Translations under genes and position numbers: made by a program
The notes under the pieces: generated by a model
Seen by the model: only the letters and a program-made list of their open reading frames with translations
Database searches by the model: none
Told to the model about the DNA's origin: nothing
Shown: piece by piece, positions 10,201-24,249 of the stretch
Numbering within the stretch: the stretch's first letter is position 1
Layout of the letters: every line of letters begins with the position of its first letter
Assembly: GCA_022606135.1 (NCBI GenBank)
Contig: JABYQN010000012.1
Span: 1,302,001 to 1,366,000 of the forward strand
Direction: 5' to 3'
Length of the DNA: 64,000 bases
Source of the DNA: Fomes fomentarius
Lineage: Eukaryota > Basidiomycota > Agaricomycetes > Polyporales > Polyporaceae

Positions 10201-11256
10201 AAACTTCATAAATCTCTTCATAAATCTTTTCAAAATAGGTAAAATAAAAGAATTTTTTAGAAGTTTGAGAACACTTGGAGGTGTGTGTGAAAAGCAAAAG
10301 AAGCATATGAGGCCATGCTTAGTGGGCACTATATGGTGCTTATTGCCTGGGCTCTTATTTGGGCCAATATGGGCTGATAAGAGCCACTGAGCATTTCCAT
10401 GTTCCACTGATGAAACCCACAGGCCCAGGCCCACAGTGCTTTCCTGTTTACACTCCTAACCTACCACCCTGATATTTTCACAACACATTCATTGTACTCT
10501 CTATGGTGCAGAATTTTCTGTTCACATGTTGTACAGTCCCTGATGTCTAATGTAAGTATGATTTCATGAGTGGCCCACACAGGCACCCAATGCTTACAAA
10601 TTCCCACTCAAATTCAGTCACAGCTGCTAAAAGTACTTCAGGTAACAAGGAGGTCATGGAAGCGCCAGTGGAAGTGAGTGTTGGCACCCATAAAGATGTG
10701 GACTTTGCTTGAATGGAAATTGTGGGAGCCTCACAGCTCCTAGGCAAAAAAATTCTCCATCAAAGAGAGTATGTAAATTATTGGGTGTACAGAAAAGGAG
10801 GTGGAGGGGGCTAGTGGTTGTTGAGCTGTAGAAGTGTGGACAGGAGGGCAATATCACGAGAACCGGCCCTTGAACAGTGGACAAAATATCGATCCCACAG
10901 AACAATACACTGTTTTGCAACAGCAATATGAGAATCACTCAGCACGTCAAGAAAGTCATAATCACTCTAGAACCCGGAGTTGAGAATCCACACTGGTGTG
11001 TTCCAACCAAACACATTACTTCAAAGAACTTGTATAGAAGAAGGTATGCTGTATACACCGTAATGATAATCATTCAATACTTCGCGAGGCCGCATAGCTT
11101 GGGGATGCAAAGACACTTTGAAAGTCGCTATGTTGCATTTCTATTAGATAGTTACAACATGATGTTATGCTTGCTTCCTTTGATTTCTGTACACCACACC
11201 AATACATCCAAATGAACACACAGGAAGACGAGACATAGAACGGGGCATCTACAACG
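10201..11256. other. No recognisable gene
   Basis: Short frames only, on both strands, without recognisable motifs. It probably contains more decayed transposon sequence up to about 11.0 kb and then the downstream region of the eEF1B gene. Confidence 0.5.
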
Positions 11257-12284
11257 TCATATCAGATTGTGGTCACTTTTGTGGCATACTGGGGACTCAC
11301 TCTGCATGGCAGCGACGTCGGAGCTCTGGACATAGTCCTCGAACTCGGCAACTTTCTCCTGGAGCTCGTCCAAGGAAACCAGCTCATCCTCTGCAAGGAT
11401 ATTGGCATTCACTATGTCTAGTTCCAGCTTAAAAACCTTAACGCACCGATGACAATGGTGATCTGGAGGTTCTTGATACCGTAACCGATGGGGACAAACT
11501 TGCTTGCACCCCAAACAAGACCGGGCTGCTCGATCGAGCGGACAGACTCCTCCAGCTTGGCGAGGTCGGTCTCGTCATCCCAAGGCTTGACATCTAGGGT
11601 AACGACAGACTATGTGCAACAAGTCAAACATGATATTCGAAGTCTCGTATGTACATGAAAGATAGAGGTACAATTGACGAGTAGTTGGTTAATAGAGAGT
11701 AGGCGAACCTTGGCGATAGTTTTGGGCTTTTGTGCCTTCTTCGCGTTGTAGGCGGCGACACGCTCAGCCTTCAAGGCCTCAGCCGCAGCATCCTCTTCCT
11801 CATCAGAGCCGAAGAGGTCAACCTCATCGTCGTCGTCCTCAGCCTTCACGGGAGCGGCAGAAGAGCCGCCGATGAACGCCTCGCCGGCCTGGCTGGAGCC
11901 AGAAAGCGAGCCGAACTCAGCCTGGTAGGACTTGAGGTGTGTGTACCAGCGGGCGAGGGCAGGATACGCAGACGGATCGGGGGCAGAAGAGATTGCGTTG
12001 AAGACAGCGACGTCTGCCTGTGATGGGGTATAGCTGGATGGTCAAAGCTGTCAGTACTCCTCAACGGACAAGCGGAGAAAAAGACAAATAGATCAGAAAG
12101 CCAGGTAGAGAGCTGTCGGCATACTGGAGCAGCGATGTCTAGTCGCTTCTTGGAAACACGGACCATAGCGTTGTGTTCATCGTATCGAGAAAGTCTGGGT
12201 TGTTACTACGGCAAGAAATTACTCACCCTCAACGTAGGAGCGGAGCGTGAGGTGGGAGTCGAGTTTTGCGAGATGAGCAGACAT
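11257..12284 (-). CDS. EFB1: Translation elongation factor 1-beta (eEF1B alpha)
   Basis: Guanine-nucleotide exchange factor that recharges eEF1A with GTP in the cytosol. Exon 1 (12284-12227) encodes [19 protein letters not shown]. Exon 2 (about 12033-11709) starts [15 protein letters not shown], the short GST-like N-terminal part, and ends with the acidic [17 protein letters not shown] stretch, the usual CK2-type site. The exchange domain follows: [33 protein letters not shown], then after an intron [19 protein letters not shown] and [10 protein letters not shown]. The last exon reads on to a stop at 11257, but a good donor (CAGA|GTGAGT) just before suggests the real C-terminus may be one small exon further. 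Exons 1 and 2 do not join in phase by the obvious sites. Head to head with the zinc-finger gene. Confidence 0.9.
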
Positions 12285-12640
12285 GGTCGTAGAAGTGAAG
12301 AGGATCGATACCGATGCGAGAGGAAACGCGAGTTGTATGCGGTCCCGTGACCTGGTTCAGGGCAGGTAGGGAGGGGAGGGATGAATCTTTGAGAGATCTG
12401 CGGATGATTGAGGCGGGGAAGTTGAAGCGCGCCGGGCGAAAATTGAGCAAGAGGATTGCGGGAGACGGATTAGGCAAGGACCTGGCAAGGACGGCGGCCG
12501 GGACGATCGCCGCTGCGTCCACCTTGCTTGCACAGACATCGTCCTCGAGCACACTCGTTAAATAAATCCTTGTACATACTTTATGCACACTGCTCCTCCC
12601 CGCGCCCCTCTCCTCTCCCCCTCCCTCCTCTCCCTCCGCG
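12285..12640. promoter_or_regulatory. Shared upstream region of eEF1B and the zinc-finger gene
   Basis: 356 bp between two divergent start codons. It has pyrimidine-rich runs just before the start of the plus-strand gene (12590-12640), common at fungal promoters. No defined factor site was recognised. Confidence 0.4.
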
Positions 12641-15207
12641 ATGGCATACGCCGACAGCGTCCAGCGAGTGCCGCGCGACCTGTCTCTGACCTCGCGACTC
12701 CCAACGAGCCTGACCCAATCCCGGCGCGGCCGCTCGCTTCCCGACCCTCCGACCCTCGCCGTGGCAGAAAATTTATTCGACCCCTCGTCCACAGTGCTTG
12801 TACGCTATATCATATATATCCTTCTCGATCTCCATCCCACTCATCCACTCCGTGCTCGTTCTAGCTCGCCAACATCCGAGGAACTCCTCAAGACCTTCTC
12901 TGGCCGCTCTTTGCCCACGCCTGCGCTCAGGTAACTATTCCACTTACCGCCCTTTGCTGTATTCGGAAGATCTCAACCTCCCCCAGAAAAACCTTTCGCC
13001 CCCCGCTCTCCTTCGTCCCCCTCTCCACCTACCTATCGCGACTGACAGTACCCTCCTCGCCGTGTTTTCCACCCCCCAAGACGTACGTTCCTCTCCTCCG
13101 CTTCAGCCACTCGCTTCTCCTCACCTTCCCATTTAGGCGCGCCTTGCTCTCGACCTCTCCTGCGATCTCTTCCACCTCGCCCTCCTATCCGACCCGGAAC
13201 ACACTTCTTTCTCTCATATCAATCTACCCGACGTGGATTGTGTGGTGCGTGTATTTCTCCCTCCAAGTTCTCTTCACCGCTCATCAATCACCCTCCCTAG
13301 GAACGTGACTCTCTCCTACCTCGCCTCACAGTCAGTACCCTCCCACCGGCCCGCTCACGTCCAAAGAGTTCCACACACGATCATCCAACAACTATCATGC
13401 CTCTCGATTCACGTGGTTACCAACCCGGATTCTTAGATCTTGTCGCTCATCGTGCTCCTGCCTTCTCCATCGCCTCCAATCCACCTAACACCAGAACGAG
13501 CTTCCGTGTCGGCGATTGGATGTATGTCTTCTCCCATTTACTACGCTCTGAACTCACTGCTGTTCACAGGTGTGCCTCTCCAGGCTGCAGTGCCCATAAT
13601 TTCCAGTATGTTATCTCCTTTCACCCCTGACATGTATTCGACTGATTCCTCACATTAGACGGAATACTGCGTGCATTGCGTGCGGACGCCCCCGGCGCAT
13701 GCCACATCCGACGCTTCCTGCTGAAGCTATGCGCTTCCCAACCTTCCCGCTCGTCAACCCGTCACCGCGGTTTGCCGACCGTTACAACGTGACTCAGAGC
13801 ACGCCCCATTCGCCTCCGGCATCAACTCCCTCCTTTACGACTCTACCGTCGGTTCATCCTACTACTCACAACGCTCTCGCAGCCGCACAGGCTCAGATGC
13901 CCAGCAAAGCCCCGCCTCCGCAATACCCTCCTCTAACTCCCTCAGGCCGCGCGCTGAGCGTTGGCGGCCGTGTGCGCAACATCTCCTGCGACCCAATGTT
14001 TCCTTGCGTCATGTACTGGCCGGATAACGAGCCGCTCCCAGACCCCTCTCAAATCCGGCCTGTCGACTCAGCTCTCATCACGGTACGTTTCATTCCTTAT
14101 GTTTATCAGTCTCTCCCATTATTTCGACCATCTCCGGCAAAGACTCACATTGATCCCTCAGTACCCGCCTATCGTCAACACGGGCAACAAAGGCGCGGCG
14201 GAGAAGCAACCGGGAGACTGGATCTGCGGCAAATGCAACTACCATAACTGGCGCCGGCGCAAGGTTTGCCAGACGTGCTTCCCATGTGAGTAACTCGCTC
14301 CATGCCTCGGTCTTCTCCGCTGCGATCTCCCGGCCGGTTGTGCTCATACCAATATCTCTTTTCCTCATCAGATGCAGAAGGCAACGGGGATTCTATCTCT
14401 GCCGCCGTCCAGGCAGAACGGCTCGCCCTCCTCGCGAACGTCCTATCAACCGAGTTTAACGCACTCGACCTCGACGGCATGTCCTCGCCGCCGGTCTCGC
14501 GGGGTCCTCAGCACCGGCAGCTCACCCCGTCCAGCGCGCCGCCGTACTCGACGCGCTTCGTCGACGGGCCCGACTTGAGTCTCGGGAACAGTTTGCACGA
14601 CACTCCGCTCCTCCTACCACTCGCGCTCTCCGAGCACGATAAAATCTCGCCGCCCATCTACCAAACTTCCGGGGACCACATGCACGTCCGCTTGCCACGC
14701 CTGCACCACCCCCTCCCCACGTCCAGCCCGGGCGAGACGACGCTTCTTCCGTCTTTCCTGCAAGATATCATGCACTCGCCCTCGCAGTCGCCGTCCCCAA
14801 CGTCCTCTTCCTCCGCAGACCTCTCTTTCGACGGCTCGTCGGAAGACGCGCACTACGTCTTGACTCCGGGGACTCACCCTCTCTCGAGCCGGTACGGCCA
14901 CGGCCTGTATGGCGCGTCCTCGCGCAAGGGTACTGGCGGAAACAACAGCTCCTACAGCTCGCTCGGCCGGTCCAGCGTCGCGTCGATCTGGAAATTCGAC
15001 GGCGAGGAGAGCAAGACGCTCTCCTCGTCCTCGACATCCTCGTCCGCGCAGACGTCGCCCACGACAGCTTTCGCGCAGACTGCGTACGGGCACGCCATTC
15101 CAGTCTCAATGTCAATCTCCACCGCCGTCCCCATCGGGGCAAGCCCGACGGATAGCGGCACGACCCCAAAAGGTACCTCGGGCTTCTGGCGAGCCCGGTA
15201 TAACTAA
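12641..15207 (+). CDS. Protein with two RanBP2-type zinc fingers, NRP1-like
   Basis: Two Cys4 RanBP2 fingers are clear. The first, after an intron, reads FRVGDWICASPGCSAHNF then NTACIACGRPR (about 13.5-13.7 kb). The second reads PGDWICGKCNYHNWRRR then KVCQTC (about 14.2 kb). Such fingers bind single-stranded RNA or protein, and the architecture resembles fungal Nrp1-type RNA-binding proteins. The N-terminal exons (start MAYADSVQRVPRD at 12641) cross four or five short introns whose exact joints I could not fix; an RRM is possible there but not proven. The C-terminal part is long, serine-rich and unstructured, ending GFWRARYN. Cytoplasmic or nuclear RNA role is inferred from the fingers. Confidence 0.75.
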
Positions 15208-16401
15208 CGTTATCGATGCAACGCAAGTATATACCATCTAATCTGGAACGGTGAGCCGCCTATCCTCTACTGCCTCTCTTCTTTCTCTCGCGTCGACGGC
15301 TAACGAGCCTGTGGGCAGTGTAGCAAGGACGGATTCGAACCCCAATCAACCAATCTCCCCCCGCTGTATTTAATAACCCTACCTCTCGTCGCTTTCCTAC
15401 CCCCCCACTGCACCTCACATATCTGTTCACCTGGCCTGCGATTGTCTGTTGTATCTCCCCTTGCTTGTCACCGACAGTGTCGGCTTTCTTCTCGCATCTC
15501 GCATCTCGCATCTCACATCATTCCCACTTCCGTATCCACATCTTGGCACCGCACTCGTGTAGATAGCCCCGGAGCTGTACGACGCAAAAAAGGACAGAAA
15601 GCTCATAACGAACGAAGCCAGCCGCTGTATCCATGGATCCCTCTCCCCACCAGTTCTTGTGCTCTGTGTGTTCTGTGCTCTCCTGCTGTAGACAACAAAC
15701 ATATACAAACATGTAGCTACGGTATGCACATCTAGTCACTTTCACGGTACTATCTGTCCGCTCCGGCCGTCGGATCAAGGACAAAATGCAAAATATGTTT
15801 CTTGGTGCTTGAAATCACTTGGGATGGAGTGCAATATTGCGAACAGAGGCTGTCGCTATAGGCTGTAGATTTTGCCGACAAAGCTCCTATCCCTCAGGTC
15901 TCAGACTGCGGACGTCGGCCCATCGGGTTTTCAAATGCACGCACATGCTGGTGGTGCGGGTAATACCACTACCACGATCGGAAACTGGCAGGGGCTGTCC
16001 TTTCCATACTGACCTCCCGACGGCCGACGGTCGCATGCGGCAGCGCCAATGTCCACCTTGTTATCGTTTGGCACTAAACCCTAACTCGTCGGGATTCACA
16101 TCGAGAATCACGCCCGTGGAAGCCCTTCCTCTTCCTGGCTGACCGGCATCTCAACAGCTAGGATGAACAGTTTATGCGCTTGCGCTTGGCGAATCCTCCG
16201 CCGGCAAGGAGAATATTACACGAACTGAATTGGATGGGCATGAGAGTACATAAGTGGTGTTACGGCATGGGTTTCGACGTCTGGATCTCCGCCGTGCACC
16301 AAAGCAGGGAAGGAGGGAGGCACGGAGAGCAAAGCAAGCAACAAGCACAAGAAGTCAAGAACACGGGCAATAGGCAAGAAGACTGCTACAGGAGGACAAA
16401 G

Positions 16402-16434
<33 letters not shown>

Positions 16435-16533
16435 GACGAGGCTAACTATGGCTACATGTCCACTTCCACCGCGTACGGCCGATTCGGCCGTCTACACTTC
16501 CGTCTGGGTCTTTATCTTGGTCGAATGTGTGGT
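15208..16533. other. Intergenic, no gene seen
   Basis: Lies between the ends of two convergent genes. A B-box-like GGTTCGAATCC occurs on the minus strand near 15330-15345, but no cloverleaf fits around it. An (AG)n run is at about 16408-16433. Nothing else stands out. Confidence 0.6.
16408..16433 (+). repeat. (AG)n microsatellite
   Basis: About 12 AG units in an otherwise purine-rich stretch downstream of the DAHP synthase gene. Confidence 0.8.
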
Positions 16534-18391
<1,858 letters not shown>

Positions 18392-18621
18392 ACTGGTTCC
18401 GATGAGAGTGATACAGAGAGTCGGCTATGTGAATGTTGGACAGCTGCGAGATTGAGGAGAGCAGAGCCCGACTGCCAGATACTCGGACTCGAACGTGTCC
18501 TTGAATTTCTCAGCCGCCACAAAAAAGGGCACAGCCACATGTCCAATCTAATCTCGCTCTCCACCTCATACCTGACCTCTCCTCACCCACCGCTACTCAC
18601 CGCCCGCCCGCCACGACGACC

Positions 18622-20453
18622 ATGTCTGCCACAACCAGAGTCTCCCTCTCGCCCGCCGCCGCCTTCTGCATCAAGTCCACTGCCCTCAACTCCGTCACCT
18701 CCTCACCCTCGTCTACCCTTGGCCCTCCCAACCACGCTGCGGCTTCTCCAGCGACCATCAGTATTCCGTCCGGCCTCAAGGTCTTTGTCAACATAGCATG
18801 GGACACAAATGTCCCGCCTCCGCCGGATGGAACCGATGCTGCCATACAACGTGCTATCTCCGCCGATTCGGACGTCCACCCCGCACAAGCTGTCCAATCC
18901 TTCGTCCCTGTAATCCTCTCAGACCCGCGCCTCGACACAGACAAGGGTGCGTGCTTCCCAATCCGTTACTTTCCACATCTCGCGCGACAGCCTGCACTCG
19001 TCATTCCAATGTCCGGGACGGAGCGCGCTCATAACAGCCTTGTTTCTTACGTGCCACAGCGGGCAAGCCGTCTGCCGTCTTCGACGCCATCTTCAACTCT
19101 TCTCTCAAGTCGCGTACCTTGCGTTCTCCAGAATTCAAGACTTATCTCATCGGTACGTCCACCGTCCACTCGCATATCCGCCTCGCAGCTGCGCATCGCA
19201 TCGTTCCATTTTTGCCGTTATTGCACCCCACCTCTCCTAGTATTGCACCCCGCCTTCTCAGATCTCAACTCTATAAAGCTTGGGGGCCTGTTGTGCACTT
19301 CTTCGCTCACGTCAACCTGGAAGCGCTAACTTACGCGGATAGAACTCACCTTCCAGCGAATCGAGGCCCAATACGGCCTTCTTCTGTCCCGTCAGATTGG
19401 CACCCCCAACATCCTATCCAAGGGCAAGCTCCAACCACGCTCCGTCCTGATCCCCACCTCCCTCTACACCTCTGATCAAACCAGCACTATTATTCCGTCC
19501 GAGCCGACTCGGAAGCCGCTCATTGAAGAACTTCCCGCGAGCGCGAGCACAACACGCACGAAAGCACCCGCTGCACCACCAAAGGGCATCCTCAAGAACA
19601 CCAGCACTTCTACTCCTTCTGCTGATGCCTCGGCCCCGCCCGCACAATCGCCTCAGACTCACATTCCGGAACTGAGCTGGTCTCGCACAGACGGCGGCCG
19701 GCGACTACGGATTGCGTTATCCGTGCCCCATCTCGTGCGTCTCTCCCGTCTCTTCTCTGTCTACTTACGCTGTTACCGCTCACCATCCCTTCACACGCCC
19801 ATCTCCACCCAACTACCCAACTTCACTGCCACCGCCGCCCTGTTACCTGCCAAACTCAATATCTACTGCTCTGGACCCGTGCAACATGTGTGCGTAAATG
19901 CACGCCTAAAACATCGGCACCGGAATTTGCCACTCCAAACATACGTCTGGGGCCTGACTCTCGGTCTCCCATGTTCATCACCGGCCACCCTTGCTTCTGC
20001 CATCCTGACATGTCCTCTCACTGCCAACGTCACACACAATGCGCTTCACCCCTGCCGTCATCCCGTCTCTCATCTGTTCTCTCCGATGACCGGAACACCG
20101 CCGACCGCCTCAACTCACCGCCAACCCTTCCTGCTTCCTGGCCCTGTATACATTGGAACGACCTATACATACGATGGCAGACCCGATCAGCGATCCCCAA
20201 CACAACCTTGGACATCGAAGCCCGCCGCCTGATCTTCTCTGCTCCCTCTGCTTCCTCTGCTTCCTCGTCTCCGGAAAACAGCTACACCCTCGACCTCGAC
20301 CTCTCCCAACCCGACTCCGATATCGAAAAGTACCTCGGGAGCGAGCAGAGCGCGCAGCAGGCACTGACGCTGAAACGACAGCGAGAGTTCGACGTGGACG
20401 GTGCGCGGGCGGAGTGGCGGATCGCAGAGGGGCAGTTCATCATATACGCCTAG
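18622..20453 (+). CDS. PIH1: PIH1-domain protein (R2TP complex subunit)
   Basis: The N-terminal PIH1 domain is clear: GLKVFVNIAWDTNVPPPPD, FVPVILSDPRLDTDK, then after an intron GKPSAVFDAIFNSSLKSR and SPEFKTYLI, and ELTFQRIEAQYGLLLSRQIG. R2TP (Rvb1, Rvb2, Tah1, Pih1) works with Hsp90 in assembling snoRNPs and polymerase complexes. A linker follows and then a CS-like C-terminal domain (LSWSRTDGGRRLRIALSV ... SAIPNTTLDIEARRLIF ... AEWRIAEGQFIIYA). The intron inside the CS-like part (19735-20180, GTGCGT to GCAG) is about 446 bp, far longer than its neighbours. Head to head with DAHP synthase. Confidence 0.87.
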
Positions 20454-20933
20454 TTATCTCATGCACGTCCGCAGACATGATAGCATGATAGACTTGGAAC
20501 GTGTTGACAGCGTCCGTTTAGCTTGTTGGATCGTTCTCACCAACGCTGATCACCGGTTGTTTGTCTCATAATTGTGACGGACAGCTATACTGCGTAAGCC
20601 TCCGAGTTGGACCTTATGTCCGTCTGGCAGCTGCCAACGTGCAGGAAAATGTGGTTCCGAGCCAACGAAGTGCTAGCAGCACAACTGTCGAATCGTTCAT
20701 TAGTGGCACAGGTCACACACAGTATGTAAGTGGGATACGTAGCAGTGCTCCAGCAAGATACGTATGTACACAGATGAGCGAGATGGGGATAGATCAGGTA
20801 CGAATACATTGCCATAAATCGAACAGCAGAGCGGGACAATAGGCATAAGTCAGTTCTAGACACGTCGCACGTCGTTATGAATGGAAAACAAGCAAGGTAG
20901 AAACCGAGATACAGGGACTGCGGTACGCATCGC
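20454..20933. other. Intergenic between convergent genes, no gene seen
   Basis: Probably the two 3' untranslated regions. Frames in it are short and carry no motif. Confidence 0.6.
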
Positions 20934-22411
20934 TCACCCACCCGCCTTGCCGAGCAACGCATACCCACTCCCTGCCGGCCCAAAATTCTGTCAACCAGAA
21001 GAGACGGTGATCAGCACGAGATCCACACCGCTCTTCACAGTCTCACTCTCATTCGCAATCTCGTGCGACCGAGACTGTGGACTGAGCAGAGCCACAGCAT
21101 GAACACATGGCGACGCACCTTCCCATAACACTTCTGACAGAACGGTTCCCCATCCTTATCGACCAGCCTGCCCGTATCCAGCGTCTTCTCGCACCCGCGA
21201 CAGCGAAGGCACCACTTGTGGTACGTCTTGCCCACCGCCTTGACCTGCTCCGCAAAATACACCGACTGACCACACGTTGCGCACTTGGGCGTCGCACCCA
21301 TTCCCCATGCCCTCCCTGTCATGGTCGGCACCAGTGGTGCCTGCGGTGGCGCGGACTTGTCGAGCGCAGCGCCGTACCGCGTCCCCGTCATCGAGGGCGC
21401 AAGCGGTACCGGGACTGTCGATGAGTAACGGGCGCCATTGAGCGGGGGATGCGCCGCTGCCCCATATCCATTCCGTCCATTCGTCGTCGCCATTGCACCA
21501 GCACCGCCAAAGTTCGCTTTCCCATTCGTGTCCTCGTCCCCGTGGACAGGCGTGGCAATCTCCACCTCGTCAAAGTCTTCAATGAGGTTGTCGAGTGCCT
21601 GCAGCGCAAGCGATCCCGAGCCGGAACCCAAGCCCTTGGACGGGCTCAATGTCCTCGTCGGGCGCATTACACTGTTTGGGACAGGCGGAGGAGAAGTGGT
21701 CTTGCTCCTTGAGCTCTCTAACGCCGCACTGCCCGTCTGGTGCCTGCGCACGGGGGTGGGATGTGTGAGGGCACTGGCAGGGGCGGGAGGAGAGGCAGCG
21801 CGATTCGATTCCCCAACGACGGAGCGGGAGCGTGCAGGGATGGGGGTAGGCTGGTGGAGGTTACCGTGGCGGAGGTCGCGTGTGCCGAAGAGCTTTACGT
21901 GACAGATCTTGCTGTGGGAGGGGGAGAAGGCAAAACGTCAGGGATCGGGGTGGAATAGGTCGCGTGAGAAGCGCACCAGTATGGCTGGGGAAGAAAGAAG
22001 AAGCGTTGGGGCACGTTGGCAAGAATATGCGTGAACAGACGTGGAGAGAGGTGTGGGATGGTGCGCACCTGCTCCTCATGCTCTACAAGACTGAAAGAGT
22101 CGAGGCGTTTGTTGCAGGATGTGCATTTGAGACAGATCTGTTGCACCCATATCAGACGCGGTTCGCGTGTGTGAGGGATAGTTGTAGCTTGCCTTGTGAT
22201 ACAACTGAGAGTGTGTCAGAAGGCGAAGGCGAGGGGAAGAGGTCAAGACATGGACTGTACCTTGCGGCCGGGACCCATAATCTAGCCGAGCCACAGCGGG
22301 TGCGTGAGTGATCGCACTTGGGATTCGCGACGACATATGGCGCACCTGTTCAGCGGCGTAGACTGCAGTGTTGCAGCGCGCACATTTGGGAGTGCCTCCG
22401 AAGGGATGCAT
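20934..22411 (-). CDS. Two-LIM-domain protein
   Basis: Starts MHPFGGTPKCARCNTAVY. LIM 1 continues through small exons: IMGPGRK, LYHKACLKCTSCNKRLDSF, then CHVKLFGTRDLRHGNL. A Ser/Pro-rich linker of about 200 residues follows, and LIM 2 reads GATPKCATCGQSVYFAEQ, GKTYHKWCLRCRGCEK, EPFCQKCYGK. The C-terminus NFGPAGSGYALLGKAGG matches the glycine-rich tail of CRP-type LIM proteins. LIM domains bind proteins, often at the actin cytoskeleton; that role is inferred. The start could also be 18 bases upstream (MHQSLT). Head to head with eIF5A. Confidence 0.88.
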
Positions 22412-22705
22412 GGTCAAGGATTGGTGCAAGGAGTGAGGCCATCTTATTAGGCGAACTTACTTAGCAACTCCTCGGCGCCTCCCCTCATACACCGCATACT
22501 GCCCCCCGGCCGGCCCCTCGCCCGAATGGGAAGGCGGCCGGGACGAAACACGGTCGGGGATGTCCGGATAAGTGTCTCACGGCTGATTCGGAGATGTAAA
22601 ATTGATGAAGATGGCGTTCAGTCGCATAACTCTGTCTCTCTTCTCATCTAGACTTCCTCCTCACCCGCTCGCACTCTTTCTCTACCCCCCTAACGACCCT
22701 TCATC
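22412..22705. promoter_or_regulatory. Shared upstream region of the LIM gene and eIF5A
   Basis: About 294 bp between divergent starts. The part next to eIF5A is a CT-rich run (22625-22700), a usual feature of strongly expressed fungal genes. Confidence 0.4.
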
Positions 22706-23558
22706 ATGTCTGACGACGAGCAGCACAACCAAACCTTCGAGCAGGTTTGTGATCTTTATTCAATCTCGTCATCTGTCGGCAAGATCTGCACGCACACCAT
22801 CTAACTAACATACCTTCCTCTGCGATTCCAGGCCAGTGCTGGGGCCTCCGCGACCTTCCCCATGCAATGCTCGGCTCTTCGCAAGAACGGTCACGTCGTC
22901 ATCAAGGGTGCGTATATTCCGCCCAAATCGCTTTCGATTACCCACTTACGCGTTTCGCTTGACGCTGCGGTAATTGGTTGCGTGCCATAGGTCGCCCTTG
23001 CAAGATCGTCGACATGTCCACCTCCAAGACGGGCAAGCACGGTCACGCCAAGGTCCACCTGGTCGCCATCGATGTACGTCTGCTCTCCATTCTCTCTGCA
23101 CTCGTGCTAGTGCTCATTCTCCATCTCCAGATCTTCACCGGCAAAAAACTGGTCCGTCCAAAGCTGAACAAGCGCCTATGAGATAATTTCACTCACCAGA
23201 TCCTCGTCATCATATAGGAGGATATCTGTCCCTCCACTCACAACATGGATGTCCCCAACGTTCGCCGTAACGAATACCAGCTCGTACGTAGCCCCTACCG
23301 GCATAGAACCCTCCCACCGACGCTTATTCACATGCGTTTTTCGCGGCCCGGGATTTATAGGTGAACATCGACGACGGCTTCCTCAACCTCATGACCCAGG
23401 ACGGTACCTCCAAGGATGATGTCAAGGTTCCCGAGGGCGACCTTGGCGAGCAGATCCAGGCCGGCTTCGACGATGGTAAGGAGCTCCTTGTCACCATTGT
23501 CTCTGCCATGGGCGAGGAGCAGGCGATCTCCTACAAGGAGGCTCCCAAGGGTTCCTAA
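22706..23558 (+). CDS. TIF51: Translation factor eIF5A (hypusine-containing)
   Basis: Binds the ribosome and relieves stalling during peptide bond formation and termination. After splicing of five introns the protein is about 160 residues, the family length. Start [13 protein letters not shown]. The hypusine loop [16 protein letters not shown] is intact; the modified lysine is about residue 54. Later exons read [29 protein letters not shown] and [15 protein letters not shown], ending [10 protein letters not shown]. All joints follow GT...AG with 50-90 bp introns. Nothing abnormal. Confidence 0.95.
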
Positions 23559-24249
23559 GCGTTCTCTTTGGCTTGGTAAGTGTCGATGTTCATGACTAAG
23601 TTTTGTCCTTCTTCCACTATCTGAAATCGATGCGAACCTCGCTGATGCAGTCCCTCTTCATCCTACAGGTATCCTTTCGTTCAGTCTCTTGCTGTTGTTG
23701 TGTTTGTGCCATTCACACGCTCACCGTTGTGTTTAGTTGTTAAGCATCAGTATCCCGTAGCAGTACTCCCTCATCTGTGTCACTGTGCAATGTACCACCC
23801 ACCCCGCGCCTTGCCCTCGGCGCGTCATGTATCGTTTGTGTGTCTTCCAATGGATTGCCGCACTGTTCATCCTACTTTCCAGCAACGACATGACATTCGA
23901 TCGATATCGGTCCGATCTCAACCACAGTGAAGTGTCCAACTGATGCGCTTGAGCCGCGAGTGTTATCGATTCACTCGTTGCCTCGTCCGCCATTTAGCCT
24001 TGGCCAATCATGTACACTGGATAATGAATAAGTTATAACCACTGTGCGAGCACAGCATCCTCGGCAAGTAGTATTGGAGAAAGAGCGCTATCAGCGAGGC
24101 ATCCTACACTGCCAACTCCACGTCCTTCTAAGCTGGACAACGCGGAAGCACATCTTGCATACACCAACACGCCCTGGCCAGTGCCTTCAAATGATCCATT
24201 CCGCACGACAGATGACTGACTCCGAACGCACTGGATGCAAACGGGTGCA
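23559..24249. other. Intergenic between convergent genes
   Basis: 3' flank of eIF5A and of the CFEM-like gene. No frame with a recognisable motif. Confidence 0.6.

Noticed and set aside
14614..15226. Minus-strand frames of 150-160 codons rich in Arg
   Set aside because: Antisense shadows of the serine-rich zinc-finger exon in GC-rich DNA.
15300..15365. tRNA gene on the minus strand, suggested by GGTTCGAATCC
   Set aside because: Only the T-arm-like B box fits. No matching acceptor strand, anticodon arm or A box is found upstream, so it is at most a tRNA-like remnant.
20585..20983. 132-codon minus-strand frame downstream of the LIM gene
   Set aside because: No motif, overlaps the LIM stop in a different phase, most likely 3' untranslated sequence.
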